Shown here: in pieces, positions 1-8,346 of the stretch
Layout of the letters: each line of letters starts with the position of its first letter
Numbering within the stretch: position 1 is the first letter of the stretch
DNA from: JBDKTK01 sp039680225
GTDB lineage: Bacteria > Desulfobacterota > Syntrophia > Syntrophales > UBA4778
Direction: 5' to 3'
Length of the DNA stretch: 13,969 nucleotides
Assembly: GCA_039680225.1 (NCBI GenBank)
Contig: JBDKTK010000077.1
Coordinates: forward strand, 1 to 13,969
Notes under the pieces: model-generated
Database searches by the model: none
What the model saw: the letters and a program-made list of their open reading frames with translations, nothing else
What the model was told of the DNA's origin: nothing
Made by a program: the position numbers and the translations under genes

Positions 1-680
1 TGAAGCCCTATATTGTCCGGGGGTTCACCGATGCAGAGGGCAACCTGATCAAGGAATTCCCCCCCACAGTCGTACGCCGGGTAATATCGAATCAGACCGC
101 GGGAATAATGGCCTCCGTCCTGACCGATGTCGTCGGAGCGCCGGACGGGACCGGAAAGCGGGCCAAGATCGAAAACATCCCGGTTGCCGGCAAGACGGGC
201 ACATCCCAGAAATTCGATTTTGCCGCCCATAGATACTCCACGGAGAGGGTCCGGACTTCCTTCATGGGTTTCTTCCCGGCGGACAACCCCAAGGTGGTCC
301 TGTTCGTCATGATCGACGAACCGGCGAGGGACAAGTGGGGGGGCGTTGCGGCGGCCCCGGTCTTCCGCAACATCAGCGAGCAGATCCTCAGACGGTACGA
401 GCGCAGCATCGGTGAGAACCCGATAATAGAGGAGCGGCAGCTTGTCCCCGAAACCGGCATAAGGCTGGTCTCGGCCGCGGAGAACAGCAGCGCGGATGAA
501 ACTTCGAAAACGATCATGCCCGACTTCCGCGGCCTGACCATGAAAAAAGCCGTCAGGCTCGCCAGGGAGCGCGGGATTGAATTGAAAGTCGAGGGGAGCG
601 GCTGGGCCGTTTCCCAGGCGCCTTCGCCGGGCGCAGCTTTGGGAGAAAACCCGGCGTGCAAGGTTTCATTTGAAAGGTGA
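1..680 (+). CDS. ftsI: FtsI (PBP3), C-terminal part with PASTA domain; 5' end outside window
   Basis: Partial gene: the first complete codon is at position 3 and 225 codons are visible up to a TGA at 678-680. The product is the septal peptidoglycan transpeptidase, a class B penicillin-binding protein that crosslinks stem peptides in the periplasm with FtsW as its glycosyltransferase partner. The visible part starts late in the transpeptidase domain. It contains the KTGT box (visible residues 64-67, bases 192-203) in the context VAGKTGTSQ, followed by a TSFMGFFPADNPK stretch typical of FtsI/Pbp proteins. After a linker, residues 172-225 (from base 516) form one PASTA domain, beginning MPDFRGLTMKKAV. 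The SxxK and SxN boxes, the membrane anchor and the start lie upstream of the window. A Spo VD-like paralogue is possible by domain layout, but the position before murE in a dcw cluster favours FtsI. Confidence 0.93.
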   Translation, partial: KPYIVRGFTDAEGNLIKEFPPTVVRRVISNQTAGIMASVLTDVVGAPDGTGKRAKIENIPVAGKTGTSQKFDFAAHRYSTERVRTSFMGFFPADNPKVVLFVMIDEPARDKWGGVAAAPVFRNISEQILRRYERSIGENPIIEERQLVPETGIRLVSAAENSSADETSKTIMPDFRGLTMKKAVRLARERGIELKVEGSGWAVSQAPSPGAALGENPACKVSFER

Positions 681-683
681 AAC
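663..683 (+). repeat. Short inverted repeat across the ftsI stop codon
   Basis: GTTTCA (663-668) and TGAAAC (678-683) are perfect reverse complements separated by 9 bases. An alternative overlapping pairing, TTTC with GAAA, lies inside it. No T-run follows, so this is not an intrinsic terminator. It could form a weak hairpin at the ftsI-murE junction, or be chance; a 6-bp arm is not strong evidence. Confidence 0.25.
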
Positions 684-712
684 GGTACATTCCGAATCAC
701 GATGAGTAAGCA

Positions 713-2251
713 ATGGATGTCAGGGAATTATTACAGGGAATTGAAATATTAAAAATTACGGGGGACTTCTCGGGAGAAGCCGCCTCTGTTTGCTATGATT
801 CGCGCAAGTGTGGCAGAAACTCGCTGTTTGTCGCAGTCAAGGGTCTGAAGTTTGACGGGCACGATTTCATCGGCCAGGCCGTAGCCGGCGGAGCGGCGGT
901 TATCGTCCACGAAAAGGATATCCCCCCCGTCTCCGCCCTTTGCGTAAAGGTCGCGGACAGCCGCAAGGCGCTGGGGACGATCGCGAAGAATTTCTACCGC
1001 GACCCGTCGCGCGAGCTTTGCGTTATCGGGGTCACCGGCACCAGCGGCAAGACCACCACTTCGTACCTGCTGGAGTCCGTCTTCCGGGCTGCCGGGTCCC
1101 GGGTGGGAGTGCTGGGCACGATAAATTACCGCTACGGAGGAAATGTTTTCCCCGCCCCCAATACCACTCCCGAGTCCCTGGAACTGCAAAGGATCCTGCG
1201 TGAAATGGCCGATGCGGGGGTCAACCACGTCATCATGGAAGTTTCCTCCCACGCCCTCGACCTGGGCAGGGTGGATGACTGTTCCTTTGACCTCGGCGTT
1301 TTCACCAATCTTTCCCCGGAGCACCTTGATTACCACCCGGGGATGGACGAGTATTTCGCCGCGAAACGCAGGCTTTTCGAACTGCTGAAAAGCAGCCCCA
1401 AGAAATTCAGGCCCAATATAGTTGTCAATATTGACGACCCCTGGGGGCGAAAGCTCTTTGACGAATACAGGGACGGCGCCCTGGGCTTCGCGATCGAACA
1501 GGAAGCGGATTATACGGCAAACCACATCCTGCTTGACATTGAAGGCTCGCGCGCCGCGATTCTGGGCCCTTACGGGGAATTTTTTATCCGCTCGCCCCTG
1601 ATCGGCAAATACAACCTTTACAACATACTGGCGGCCTGTGCGGCGGCCTGTTGCCTGCAGATCCCGGAATTCATGGTTCAGGCGGGAATTGTTGCGGCGG
1701 AAAAGATCCCCGGAAGGCTCGAGAAGGTAAGCCTTCCCGGCGAACCGGCCGTATTTGTCGATTACGCCCACAAGGAAGACGCCCTGGAGAAAGTCCTGCA
1801 GAACCTTTCGGAATTCAAGCAGCGGCGCATTATCACTGTTTTCGGATGCGGCGGGGACAGGGACCGGCTCAAACGCCCCCACATGGGCGGCATTTCCACG
1901 ACACTGAGCGATTTCACGATCATCACGTCGGACAACCCCCGCTCGGAAGACCCTCTGGAGATCATCCGGCAGATCGAGGCGGGGGTCAATTCCAATGCTG
2001 AAAAATACGAAGCTGCGGAGGTCCGGGAAATCGACCGGAAGGGATACACTGTTATCCCGGACCGCAGGGCGGCGATCGCAAAAGCTGTCGGGCTCGCGCA
2101 GCCCGGAGACATTGTCCTGATTGCCGGCAAGGGGCATGAGACCTACCAGATACTGGGCAATAAGACAATCGCCTTTGACGACAGGGAAGCGGGCAGGGAT
2201 GCCCTCGACAGACTCGGCAAGAGCGGCGCAACCAGAAAGGCGGAGGCCTGA
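713..2251 (+). CDS. murE: UDP-MurNAc-L-Ala-D-Glu:meso-diaminopimelate ligase (MurE)
   Basis: 512 residues, close to the usual 480-510. The cytoplasmic ATP-dependent ligase adds the third stem-peptide residue. Domain 1 (about 20-95) carries the YDSRK...LFVAVKG...FDGHDF pattern. The P-loop TGTSGKTTT is at residues 108-116. NTTPES, typical of the UDP-MurNAc-dipeptide pocket, and HLDYH...AAKRRLF follow, with Lys218 as the expected carbamylated lysine. DNPR at residues 407-410 is the signature of meso-DAP-adding enzymes; Lys-adding enzymes usually lack this Arg. The ATG at 713 is the first possible start, because an in-frame TAA lies at 707-709. The Shine-Dalgarno match before it is poor, and the first 45 bases of coding sequence are unusually AT-rich. 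It lies 32 bases after ftsI and abuts murF. Confidence 0.97.
   Translation: MDVRELLQGIEILKITGDFSGEAASVCYDSRKCGRNSLFVAVKGLKFDGHDFIGQAVAGGAAVIVHEKDIPPVSALCVKVADSRKALGTIAKNFYRDPSRELCVIGVTGTSGKTTTSYLLESVFRAAGSRVGVLGTINYRYGGNVFPAPNTTPESLELQRILREMADAGVNHVIMEVSSHALDLGRVDDCSFDLGVFTNLSPEHLDYHPGMDEYFAAKRRLFELLKSSPKKFRPNIVVNIDDPWGRKLFDEYRDGALGFAIEQEADYTANHILLDIEGSRAAILGPYGEFFIRSPLIGKYNLYNILAACAAACCLQIPEFMVQAGIVAAEKIPGRLEKVSLPGEPAVFVDYAHKEDALEKVLQNLSEFKQRRIITVFGCGGDRDRLKRPHMGGISTTLSDFTIITSDNPRSEDPLEIIRQIEAGVNSNAEKYEAAEVREIDRKGYTVIPDRRAAIAKAVGLAQPGDIVLIAGKGHETYQILGNKTIAFDDREAGRDALDRLGKSGATRKAEA
2242..2246 (+). promoter_or_regulatory. Ribosome binding site of murF (GGAGG) inside the murE end
   Basis: GGAGG at 2242-2246 is followed by 5 bases and then GTG at 2252, which directly follows the murE TGA. 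The strong match fixes the GTG as the murF start and indicates coupled translation of murE and murF. Confidence 0.8.
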
Positions 2252-3673
2252 GTGGGACCGGTACTGAGCGCTGAAGAAATAATCCGCGCCGCAGGGGCGG
2301 AATTTTCCGGAGACACGAAGATCGCATTTCGTGGCATCTCAACGGATTCCCGGTCCATCGGGGAAGGCAACCTGTTCGTGGCCCTCACGGGGGAGAAATT
2401 CGACGGCCACGATTTCCTGGCGGATGTCCTGAAAAAAGGCGCGGCCGGGATCGTCGTCCGGAAAGACAGGCAGGGCAAGGTCCCGGACGTGCCGGGCATG
2501 AACGTGTTCAGGGTCGAAGACACATTGAGGGCATTGGGCGACATCGCCAATTTCTGGAGGGGCCGTTTCACCGCCCCGGTTATAGCTATTACGGGCAGCT
2601 CCGGGAAGACCACCACGAAGGAAATGGCTGCGGCCATAATCAGCCAGGCCCGGCCGGTCCTCAAAACGGAAGGGAACTTCAATAACCTGATAGGCCTGCC
2701 GCTGACGATATTCCGCATGAGTGAGGAACACAAGGCCGCCATCCTCGAGATGGGGACAAATACCCCCGGCGAGATCGCGAGGCTCACCGAAATAGCCCGG
2801 CCGGACGTGGGCCTGATTACCAATATCGGCGAAGCGCACCTGGAGGGGCTCAAAAGCCTCGACGCGATCCGGAAGGAAAAGACGGACCTTTTCCGCGTCA
2901 TGAACGACAGGGGCATTGCCATTATCAATGCCGACGACCCCTCGATTATGATGGAAACGCGCTGGCGGGGATCGCAGATAACATTCGGGATAAAAAATAA
3001 TGCCCTGATCCGGGCCGAGCAAATCCGCAAGGAGCGGGAGCAGGGGGTATGTTTCGTTCTCAAGATCGGCGACACAGCCCGGGAGATCGCGATGCAGGTC
3101 CTCGGCGAGCACCACATTTATAACGCGCTGGCGGCGGCGGCCTGCGCCTGGTCGCTGGGCATCTCGCGGGAGCTTATCTGCCAGGGCCTCATGTCGTTCA
3201 AACCCGTCAGCGGCAGGATGGAAATAATAAAACTGGCCAACGGGGCGTTCCTGCTCAACGACACTTATAACGCAAACCCGATTTCGGTGCGCGGGGCCCT
3301 GGCGGCGCTTAAGGACCTCAAGGGCGAGTCCCGGAGCGTTGTCGTGCTGGGCGATATGCTGGAACTGGGAGATGAATCTGAGCGGCTGCACGAAACTGTG
3401 GGGAATATTATTGCTGAAACCGGCGTGGACAGGGTGATTCTGAAAGGCGATTTTTCCGGGGCTGTCAAAAGGGGAGCGGTAAAGGGCGGGATGGAACCAT
3501 CCCGGATCAGTATCGACGTCAATCCGGAAAGTGTCGCAACCGAAGTCTGCGGCGCAACCGGAAACGGGGATTGGGTCCTGGTCAAAGGCTCAAGGGGCAT
3601 GAGGATGGAAGAGACCATCAGGGCCATTATCCGGTTGACGGGAACGGATCCCGGCCGGGACAGTTTACAGTAA
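2252..3673 (+). CDS. murF: UDP-MurNAc-tripeptide:D-Ala-D-Ala ligase (MurF)
   Basis: 473 residues from a GTG start, a normal family length. It joins D-Ala-D-Ala to the MurE product to complete UDP-MurNAc-pentapeptide in the cytoplasm. Domain 1 has TDSRS...LFVALTG and FDGHDF. The P-loop TGSSGKTTTK is at residues 114-123. The KEKTDLF segment holds Lys210, matching the carbamylated lysine position. DTYNANPIS at 337-345 is a hallmark that separates MurF from MurE, MurC and MurD. The N-terminal domain closely resembles that of the preceding MurE, as expected for these paralogues. The start directly follows the murE stop with no gap, and mraY follows after 12 bases. Its substrate D-Ala-D-Ala needs a Ddl ligase, which is not encoded in this window. 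Confidence 0.97.
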   Translation: MGPVLSAEEIIRAAGAEFSGDTKIAFRGISTDSRSIGEGNLFVALTGEKFDGHDFLADVLKKGAAGIVVRKDRQGKVPDVPGMNVFRVEDTLRALGDIANFWRGRFTAPVIAITGSSGKTTTKEMAAAIISQARPVLKTEGNFNNLIGLPLTIFRMSEEHKAAILEMGTNTPGEIARLTEIARPDVGLITNIGEAHLEGLKSLDAIRKEKTDLFRVMNDRGIAIINADDPSIMMETRWRGSQITFGIKNNALIRAEQIRKEREQGVCFVLKIGDTAREIAMQVLGEHHIYNALAAAACAWSLGISRELICQGLMSFKPVSGRMEIIKLANGAFLLNDTYNANPISVRGALAALKDLKGESRSVVVLGDMLELGDESERLHETVGNIIAETGVDRVILKGDFSGAVKRGAVKGGMEPSRISIDVNPESVATEVCGATGNGDWVLVKGSRGMRMEETIRAIIRLTGTDPGRDSLQ

Positions 3674-3679
3674 AGGGGA
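3673..3679 (+). promoter_or_regulatory. Ribosome binding site of mraY (AAGGGGA)
   Basis: AAGGGGA overlaps the last base of the murF TAA and lies 6 bases before the TTG at 3686. It supports TTG as the mraY start; no ATG in the right frame lies near the expected N-terminus. Confidence 0.7.
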
Positions 3680-3685
3680 ACCGGT

Positions 3686-4765
3686 TTGATCTATCATCTT
3701 TTATATCCGCTTCATGACGTTGTTTCCTTTTTCAACGTCTTCCGGTACATCACGTTCCGGACAATATACGCGACCATCACGGCCATGGTCATTGCCTTCG
3801 TGTTGGGCCCCTGGCTGATCCGCAAGCTGCAGTCGCTCCAGATAGGCCAGCCCATCCGGGAGCTCGGCCCCGATTCCCACCAGGCCAAGCAGGGTACTCC
3901 CACAATGGGGGGCGTGCTGATCCTGCTTTCGGTTGTAGTTTCAACCCTTCTCTGGGCCAATCTGGCGAGCGAGTATATCTGGTATGTGCTGATGGCGACC
4001 GTGGGTTTCGGCTTCATCGGGTTCCTCGACGATTACCAGAAACTCGCCGGGAACAACAGCAAGGGGGTGCCCGCAAAGCTGCGGCTGGCGGCGGAAATCG
4101 CCATAGCGCTTTTCATCAGCGCTTTCATGTACCTCAACCCGGCATTCAGTTCCAGCATTTCCCTGCCCTTCTTTAAGACGGTCCTCCCCGACCTCGGCCT
4201 GGGATACGTGCTGCTGTCCGCCTTCATCATTGTCGGCGCGGCGAATGCGGTCAATTTGACGGACGGACTGGACGGGCTGGCGATCGGCCCGGCCACGATC
4301 TGCTTCCTGACATACCTGCTCTTCGCGTATTTCGCCGGGAACGTCAGGATCTCCGGTTACCTTCAGATTCCTTACGTGCCGGGCACCGGAGAGCTCGCGG
4401 TCTTCTGCGGGGCCATGGTGGGCGCCGGAATCGGCTTTCTCTGGTTTAACAGCTACCCCGCCCAGATCTTCATGGGCGACGTCGGGTCGCTGTCGCTGGG
4501 CGGCGCCCTGGGGACGCTTGCAGTGGCAACCAAGCAGGAGGTCCTGCTGGCGATCGTGGGCGGCGTATTTGTGATGGAGACCATTTCGGTAATATTCCAG
4601 GTGGGCTGGTTCAAGGTCTCCAATGGAAAACGGATTTTCAGGATGGCACCCATCCATCATCATTTTGAATTAAAAGGCTGGGCGGAACCCAAGGTTATCG
4701 TGCGCTTCTGGATCATAAGCATAATCCTGGCCCTTCTGGCCATAAGCACTTTGAAGCTGAGGTAG
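3686..4765 (+). CDS. mraY: Phospho-MurNAc-pentapeptide translocase (MraY)
   Basis: 359 residues, almost identical in length to E. coli MraY (360). This polytopic inner-membrane enzyme moves phospho-MurNAc-pentapeptide from UDP to undecaprenyl phosphate, making lipid I. Visible hallmarks are GTPTMGG near residue 75, the metal-binding pair Asp115-Asp116 in FLDDYQK, NLTDGLDG at 190-197, MGDVGS with Asp265, and the HHH triad at 324-326 in APIHHHFELKG. Several hydrophobic segments fit about ten transmembrane helices. The TTG start is supported by the ribosome binding site and by the conserved FNVFRYITFRT region lying at the normal distance from the N-terminus. murD begins 1 base after the TAG stop. 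Confidence 0.97.
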   Translation: MIYHLLYPLHDVVSFFNVFRYITFRTIYATITAMVIAFVLGPWLIRKLQSLQIGQPIRELGPDSHQAKQGTPTMGGVLILLSVVVSTLLWANLASEYIWYVLMATVGFGFIGFLDDYQKLAGNNSKGVPAKLRLAAEIAIALFISAFMYLNPAFSSSISLPFFKTVLPDLGLGYVLLSAFIIVGAANAVNLTDGLDGLAIGPATICFLTYLLFAYFAGNVRISGYLQIPYVPGTGELAVFCGAMVGAGIGFLWFNSYPAQIFMGDVGSLSLGGALGTLAVATKQEVLLAIVGGVFVMETISVIFQVGWFKVSNGKRIFRMAPIHHHFELKGWAEPKVIVRFWIISIILALLAISTLKLR

Positions 4766-4766
4766 C

Positions 4767-6110
4767 ATGGATTTAGCGGGGAAAAGGGTCCTGGTCATCG
4801 GGCTGGGGAAAACAGGGCTGGCGACAGTGAGATTCCTGCTGGAGCGCGGCGCAAAGGCCGTCGTGACGGATGAAAAGCCCCCGCGCGAGCTGGCCGCGGC
4901 GCTTGCGGATGTTTCGGGCGGCGACAACGGTGTCGAAGTGAAGGAATACAGTCCGGCGAGCCTTGCCCGGATCGATCTCGTCGTGCCTTCGCCGGGCGTG
5001 CCGCCGTCGAACCCGCTCCTTAAAGAGGCCGTCCGCAGGGGCATTCCCGTCCTGAGCGAGATCGAGGTGGCCTTCCGTTTCCTGAAAAGGCCGGCAATCG
5101 CCATCACCGGGACGAACGGAAAAACGACCACGACCACCCTTGTCGGGGAATTGCTCAGGGGTTGCGGGAAAACCGTTTTCGTGGGCGGCAACATCGGGAC
5201 TCCCCTTATCGAATCCGTGAACGGCCCGCAGCCGTACGATTACGCCGTGCTGGAGATCAGCAGCTTCCAGCTCCAGTGGGTGGATTATTTCCGGCCGGCG
5301 GTTTCCGTCCTGCTCAATACCACCATCGACCATCTGGACTATCACGGGACTTTCGATGAATACAGGGCGGCCAAGGAGCGGATTTTCGAAAACCAGCAGG
5401 CAGGCGACATTGCGATCCTCAATGCCGACGACCCGTTTGCGCTCCCGCTGCTGGGGAGCCTGGAAGCGGATGTTCAGTGCTTCAGTTCTTCGGCGAAGCT
5501 GCGCAGGGGTATCTTCCTGGACAACGGCAGGATCCGCCTCGCAACCGACCAGTGCGACGAGGAATACCCCCTCGAGATGATCAGGATCCCGGGCGTCCAC
5601 AATATCGAGAACGTCATGGCGGCGGTCCTGATGGCGCGGTCCTGCGGGTGCAGCAGGGAAAAGATAATCAAGGTCACGGAAAATTTCCGGGGCGTCTCCC
5701 ACCGCATCGAGTTTGCGGCGGACAAGGGGGGCGTCCTTTTCTACGACGATTCCAAGGGGACGAATGTCGGGGCCGTGATCCGCGCCCTCGAGAGCTTCCC
5801 GGGCCGGGTCATCCTGATGCTCGGCGGACGCGACAAGGGGGGAGATTTTGAAAACCTCATCGATCTTATCCGCAAAAAAGTCAAGAGGATCGTGCTGTTC
5901 GGCGAGGCCGGGCAGAAGATAAACTCGATAATCGGCGGCATAGTCGAGACTTCGGTTTCCGCGACCCTCCGGGAAGCCGTCTCTGTCGCATACGACGGGG
6001 CCTCTCCGGGAGATATCGTGCTGCTCTCCCCCGGGTGCACGAGCTTCGATGAATTCACGAGCTATGCCGAGCGCGGCAGGCTCTTTCAGGAATGGGTGAA
6101 GGCGCTCTGA
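4767..6110 (+). CDS. murD: UDP-MurNAc-L-Ala:D-glutamate ligase (MurD)
   Basis: 447 residues, near the usual 440-450. It adds D-Glu to UDP-MurNAc-L-Ala in the cytoplasm. The N-terminal Rossmann-like domain starts KRVLVIGLGKTGLA. The P-loop TGTNGKTTT is at residues 114-122. HLDYHGTFDEYRAAK follows, ending in Lys203, the expected carbamylated lysine. DDSKGTN at 327-333 and the LSPGCTSFDEF segment near the C-terminus are MurD-specific. The ATG at 4767 lies 1 base after the mraY stop, with GAGG at 4759-4762 as a ribosome binding site inside the mraY end. The TGA overlaps the ftsW ATG by one base (TGATG), which points to translational coupling. Confidence 0.97.
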   Translation: MDLAGKRVLVIGLGKTGLATVRFLLERGAKAVVTDEKPPRELAAALADVSGGDNGVEVKEYSPASLARIDLVVPSPGVPPSNPLLKEAVRRGIPVLSEIEVAFRFLKRPAIAITGTNGKTTTTTLVGELLRGCGKTVFVGGNIGTPLIESVNGPQPYDYAVLEISSFQLQWVDYFRPAVSVLLNTTIDHLDYHGTFDEYRAAKERIFENQQAGDIAILNADDPFALPLLGSLEADVQCFSSSAKLRRGIFLDNGRIRLATDQCDEEYPLEMIRIPGVHNIENVMAAVLMARSCGCSREKIIKVTENFRGVSHRIEFAADKGGVLFYDDSKGTNVGAVIRALESFPGRVILMLGGRDKGGDFENLIDLIRKKVKRIVLFGEAGQKINSIIGGIVETSVSATLREAVSVAYDGASPGDIVLLSPGCTSFDEFTSYAERGRLFQEWVKAL

Positions 6111-7240
6111 TGGAATTTCTCTCGGCAAAGAAATCCGATCTGATCCTGGTCCTCGTCACCTTGTGCCTCGTGACGTTCGGCACGGCCATGATTTACAGCT
6201 CGAGCTTCATAATGGCTTCGTCGATGAAAGGCGACGGTTATTATTTCCTCAAGCGCCAGCTCGGCTTCTTCGCGGCCGGCCTGGGGCTGATGTACCTCTT
6301 CTCCCGCATGCATTATGAGCGCCTGAGGAAATTCGCGTACCCGGCCCTCGGCCTGGCTGCCGTGCTCCTGGTCGCCCTGATGATCCCCGGGATCGGCATC
6401 CGGAAAAACGGCGCGACAAGGTGGCTCAACCTGGGGTTCTTCGCCTTCCAGGTCGCCGAGTTTGCGAAAGTGGCCATCATCCTGTTCCTGGCCCATTACC
6501 TGGCCAGCAATGAAAAGTACCTGCGCGAGTTCAAGCGCGGTTTCCTCATACCGCTGGGAATTGCCGGGGTCTTGATGGTGCTCATTATCCGGCAGCCTGA
6601 TTTCGGGACAATGGTCATCATCGGGGTTATCCTCATGGCCATGCTGTGCCTGGCGGGGAGCCGCATGCTCCACATCGCGGCCCTGGTCGCGGCGGCCGTG
6701 CCGGTCGGAGTCTGGATGATCCTGTCGAACCCTTACCGGATGAAGCGGATCCTGAGTTTCCGCAATCCCTGGGAGAGCGCCCGCGATTCGGGGTTCCAGA
6801 TAATCCAGTCCTGGCTGTCCTTCGGGTCGGGCGGCCCGTTCGGGGTCGGCCTGGGAGACGGGATGCAAAAGCTGTTCTACCTGCCGGAGCCGCACACGGA
6901 TTTCATCCTCTCGGTCGTGGCCGAGGAGGCGGGGTTTATCGGGGTTGCGGCGGTCATTGCGCTGTTCTGCATTTTTGTCATCAAGGGTTTCATTATCGCC
7001 TTCAAGAAACAGGACACGTTCGGGACCCTGCTGGCCTGCGGGATCACGATGCTGATCGGCCTGGAGGCAATAATCAATATAGCTGTCGTGCTCGGGCTGA
7101 TTCCGACAAAAGGCCTGGCGCTGCCGTTCATGAGTTACGGCGGCTCCTCACTCGTGATGAGCATGATCTGCGTGGGGATACTTTTGAATATCTCGACCGC
7201 TTCCGAAAACAGGGCGGCGGCAAGGCGGGCAAGGAATTGA
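6110..7240 (+). CDS. ftsW: Septal peptidoglycan polymerase FtsW (SEDS family)
   Basis: 376 residues from the chosen ATG. It is a polytopic membrane glycosyltransferase that polymerises lipid II at the division site together with FtsI. About ten hydrophobic segments are visible. The EPHTDFI motif places the conserved catalytic-type Asp at residue 264 in the large periplasmic loop, and SYGGSSL at 342-348 is a classic SEDS signature. Two in-frame ATGs exist, at 6092 and 6110. I chose 6110 because GAAGG (6098-6102) lies 7 bases upstream, while the AGGA before 6092 directly touches that ATG. The 6092 start would add six residues (MGEGAL). The position between murD and murG, in a dcw cluster with ftsI, favours FtsW over its paralogue RodA. 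The TGA overlaps the murG start by 4 bases. Confidence 0.94.
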   Translation: MEFLSAKKSDLILVLVTLCLVTFGTAMIYSSSFIMASSMKGDGYYFLKRQLGFFAAGLGLMYLFSRMHYERLRKFAYPALGLAAVLLVALMIPGIGIRKNGATRWLNLGFFAFQVAEFAKVAIILFLAHYLASNEKYLREFKRGFLIPLGIAGVLMVLIIRQPDFGTMVIIGVILMAMLCLAGSRMLHIAALVAAAVPVGVWMILSNPYRMKRILSFRNPWESARDSGFQIIQSWLSFGSGGPFGVGLGDGMQKLFYLPEPHTDFILSVVAEEAGFIGVAAVIALFCIFVIKGFIIAFKKQDTFGTLLACGITMLIGLEAIINIAVVLGLIPTKGLALPFMSYGGSSLVMSMICVGILLNISTASENRAAARRARN

Positions 7241-8346
7241 AGCTGGTAATTGCAGGCGGGGGCACGGGAGGCCATCTTTTCCCCGGCGTGGCCGTGGCCG
7301 AGGAGTTCCTCTGGAGGGACGCCGCGAACGAGGTCCTTTTCATCGGGACCGAGCGGGGCCTGGAAAAGAGAATACTGCCCGGGCTCGGCTACAATTTGCG
7401 GACCATCACTGTCGAGGGCCTGAAGGGAAAGGGCCTGCGGTCCCTGGTAGGCATCCTCAAGCTGCCGTGGAGCCTTGTCCAGTCCATGGGGATACTCGGG
7501 GATTTCTCTCCGGACATGGTGCTCGGGGTTGGAGGGTATGCTTCCGGGCCCGTGGTCCTGGCCGCCTTGCTGCAGGGCATCCCGGCCGCGATCGCCGAGC
7601 AGAATGCGATTCCCGGCGAGACCAACAAGCTGCTCGCGAAAATGGTGTCGCGGGTTTTCCTGAGCTTCCCCGAAAACAGGGGATGGGCGCCTCCGGAGAA
7701 CACGATCGTGACCGGCAATCCCATCCGGGCCGGGTTGCTGGAGAAGGCCCGGGGATCGGAAGATCATGAGCGTTTCACGGTCCTTGTGTTCGGCGGCAGC
7801 CAGGGAGCGCACATGATCAACGAGGCTGTAATCGAAGCGCTTGACCACCTGGGAGACATCCAGGGCAGGATCAGGATCACCCACCAGACCGGCGGCGAGG
7901 ACCTGGAGAGGGTCAAAAAAGTGTACGCGGATAAAGCCGGGCAAGGCCTGATGGCGGAGGCCCTGCCGTTCATCAACGATATGGGGGCGGCCTACAAAAT
8001 ATCGGACCTGCTGATCTGCCGCGCCGGGGCGACGTCAATTGCGGAAATCACCGCCTGCGGCAAGGCGGCCGTTTACATCCCGTTCCCGTTTGCGGTCGCC
8101 GACCATCAGACCCGCAACGCCGAGGCCCTCGCCGCGGCGGGAGCGGCCGTCATGGTCCCGCAAAAAGAGCTGGACGGGCGGAAGCTGGCCGGGATCATCA
8201 AAGATTTTTTCAACAACCCGGAAAAGGTCCGGGCCATGGAAAGGGCGTCCGCACAGCTGGGGCACCCCTATGCGGCCCGGCATGTAGTTGACGAATGCAT
8301 AAACATAATGAAAGGCAGGGTCGGCTTTGCGACTCGTTCGCTGTGA
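7237..8346 (+). CDS. murG: Lipid II synthase, UDP-GlcNAc transferase (MurG)
   Basis: 369 residues from a TTG start. This peripheral membrane GT-B enzyme on the cytoplasmic face transfers GlcNAc from UDP-GlcNAc to lipid I, giving lipid II. The N-terminal GGGTGGH loop (residues 7-13), GVGGYASGP (97-105), AEQNAIPG, GGSQGA (186-191), HQTGGEDL, and the donor-site segment CRAGATSIAEI with Glu270 are all present, followed by DHQTRNAEAL. The open frame extends far upstream inside ftsW, but family alignment requires the protein to begin just before KLVIAGGGTGGH, and TTG 7237-7239 gives exactly that. It overlaps the ftsW TGA in TTGA. AAGGCGGG at 7222-7229 lies 7 bases upstream. The next gene, murC, follows after the longest gap in the window. 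Confidence 0.95.
   Translation: MKLVIAGGGTGGHLFPGVAVAEEFLWRDAANEVLFIGTERGLEKRILPGLGYNLRTITVEGLKGKGLRSLVGILKLPWSLVQSMGILGDFSPDMVLGVGGYASGPVVLAALLQGIPAAIAEQNAIPGETNKLLAKMVSRVFLSFPENRGWAPPENTIVTGNPIRAGLLEKARGSEDHERFTVLVFGGSQGAHMINEAVIEALDHLGDIQGRIRITHQTGGEDLERVKKVYADKAGQGLMAEALPFINDMGAAYKISDLLICRAGATSIAEITACGKAAVYIPFPFAVADHQTRNAEALAAAGAAVMVPQKELDGRKLAGIIKDFFNNPEKVRAMERASAQLGHPYAARHVVDECINIMKGRVGFATRSL

Noticed and set aside
702..752. Small ORF starting ATG AGT AAG at 702, overlapping the murE start
   Set aside because: Only about 16 codons, out of frame with murE and without a ribosome binding site; murE coding evidence covers the region.
749..2137. Long minus-strand open frame of 462 codons opposite murE, and similar ones opposite murF (2339-3391), murD (4773-6128), murB (9744-10673) and ftsZ (12922-13812)
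   Set aside because: They lie fully antisense to confidently assigned genes, their translations are rich in Arg, Gly, Pro, His and Asp with no recognisable motif, and such frames are expected opposite GC-rich coding sequence.
6646..7236. Upstream extension of the murG frame inside ftsW
   Set aside because: The frame is open by chance. The translation there is low-complexity (Arg, Gly, Pro-rich) and unlike MurG, whose conserved start matches TTG 7237.
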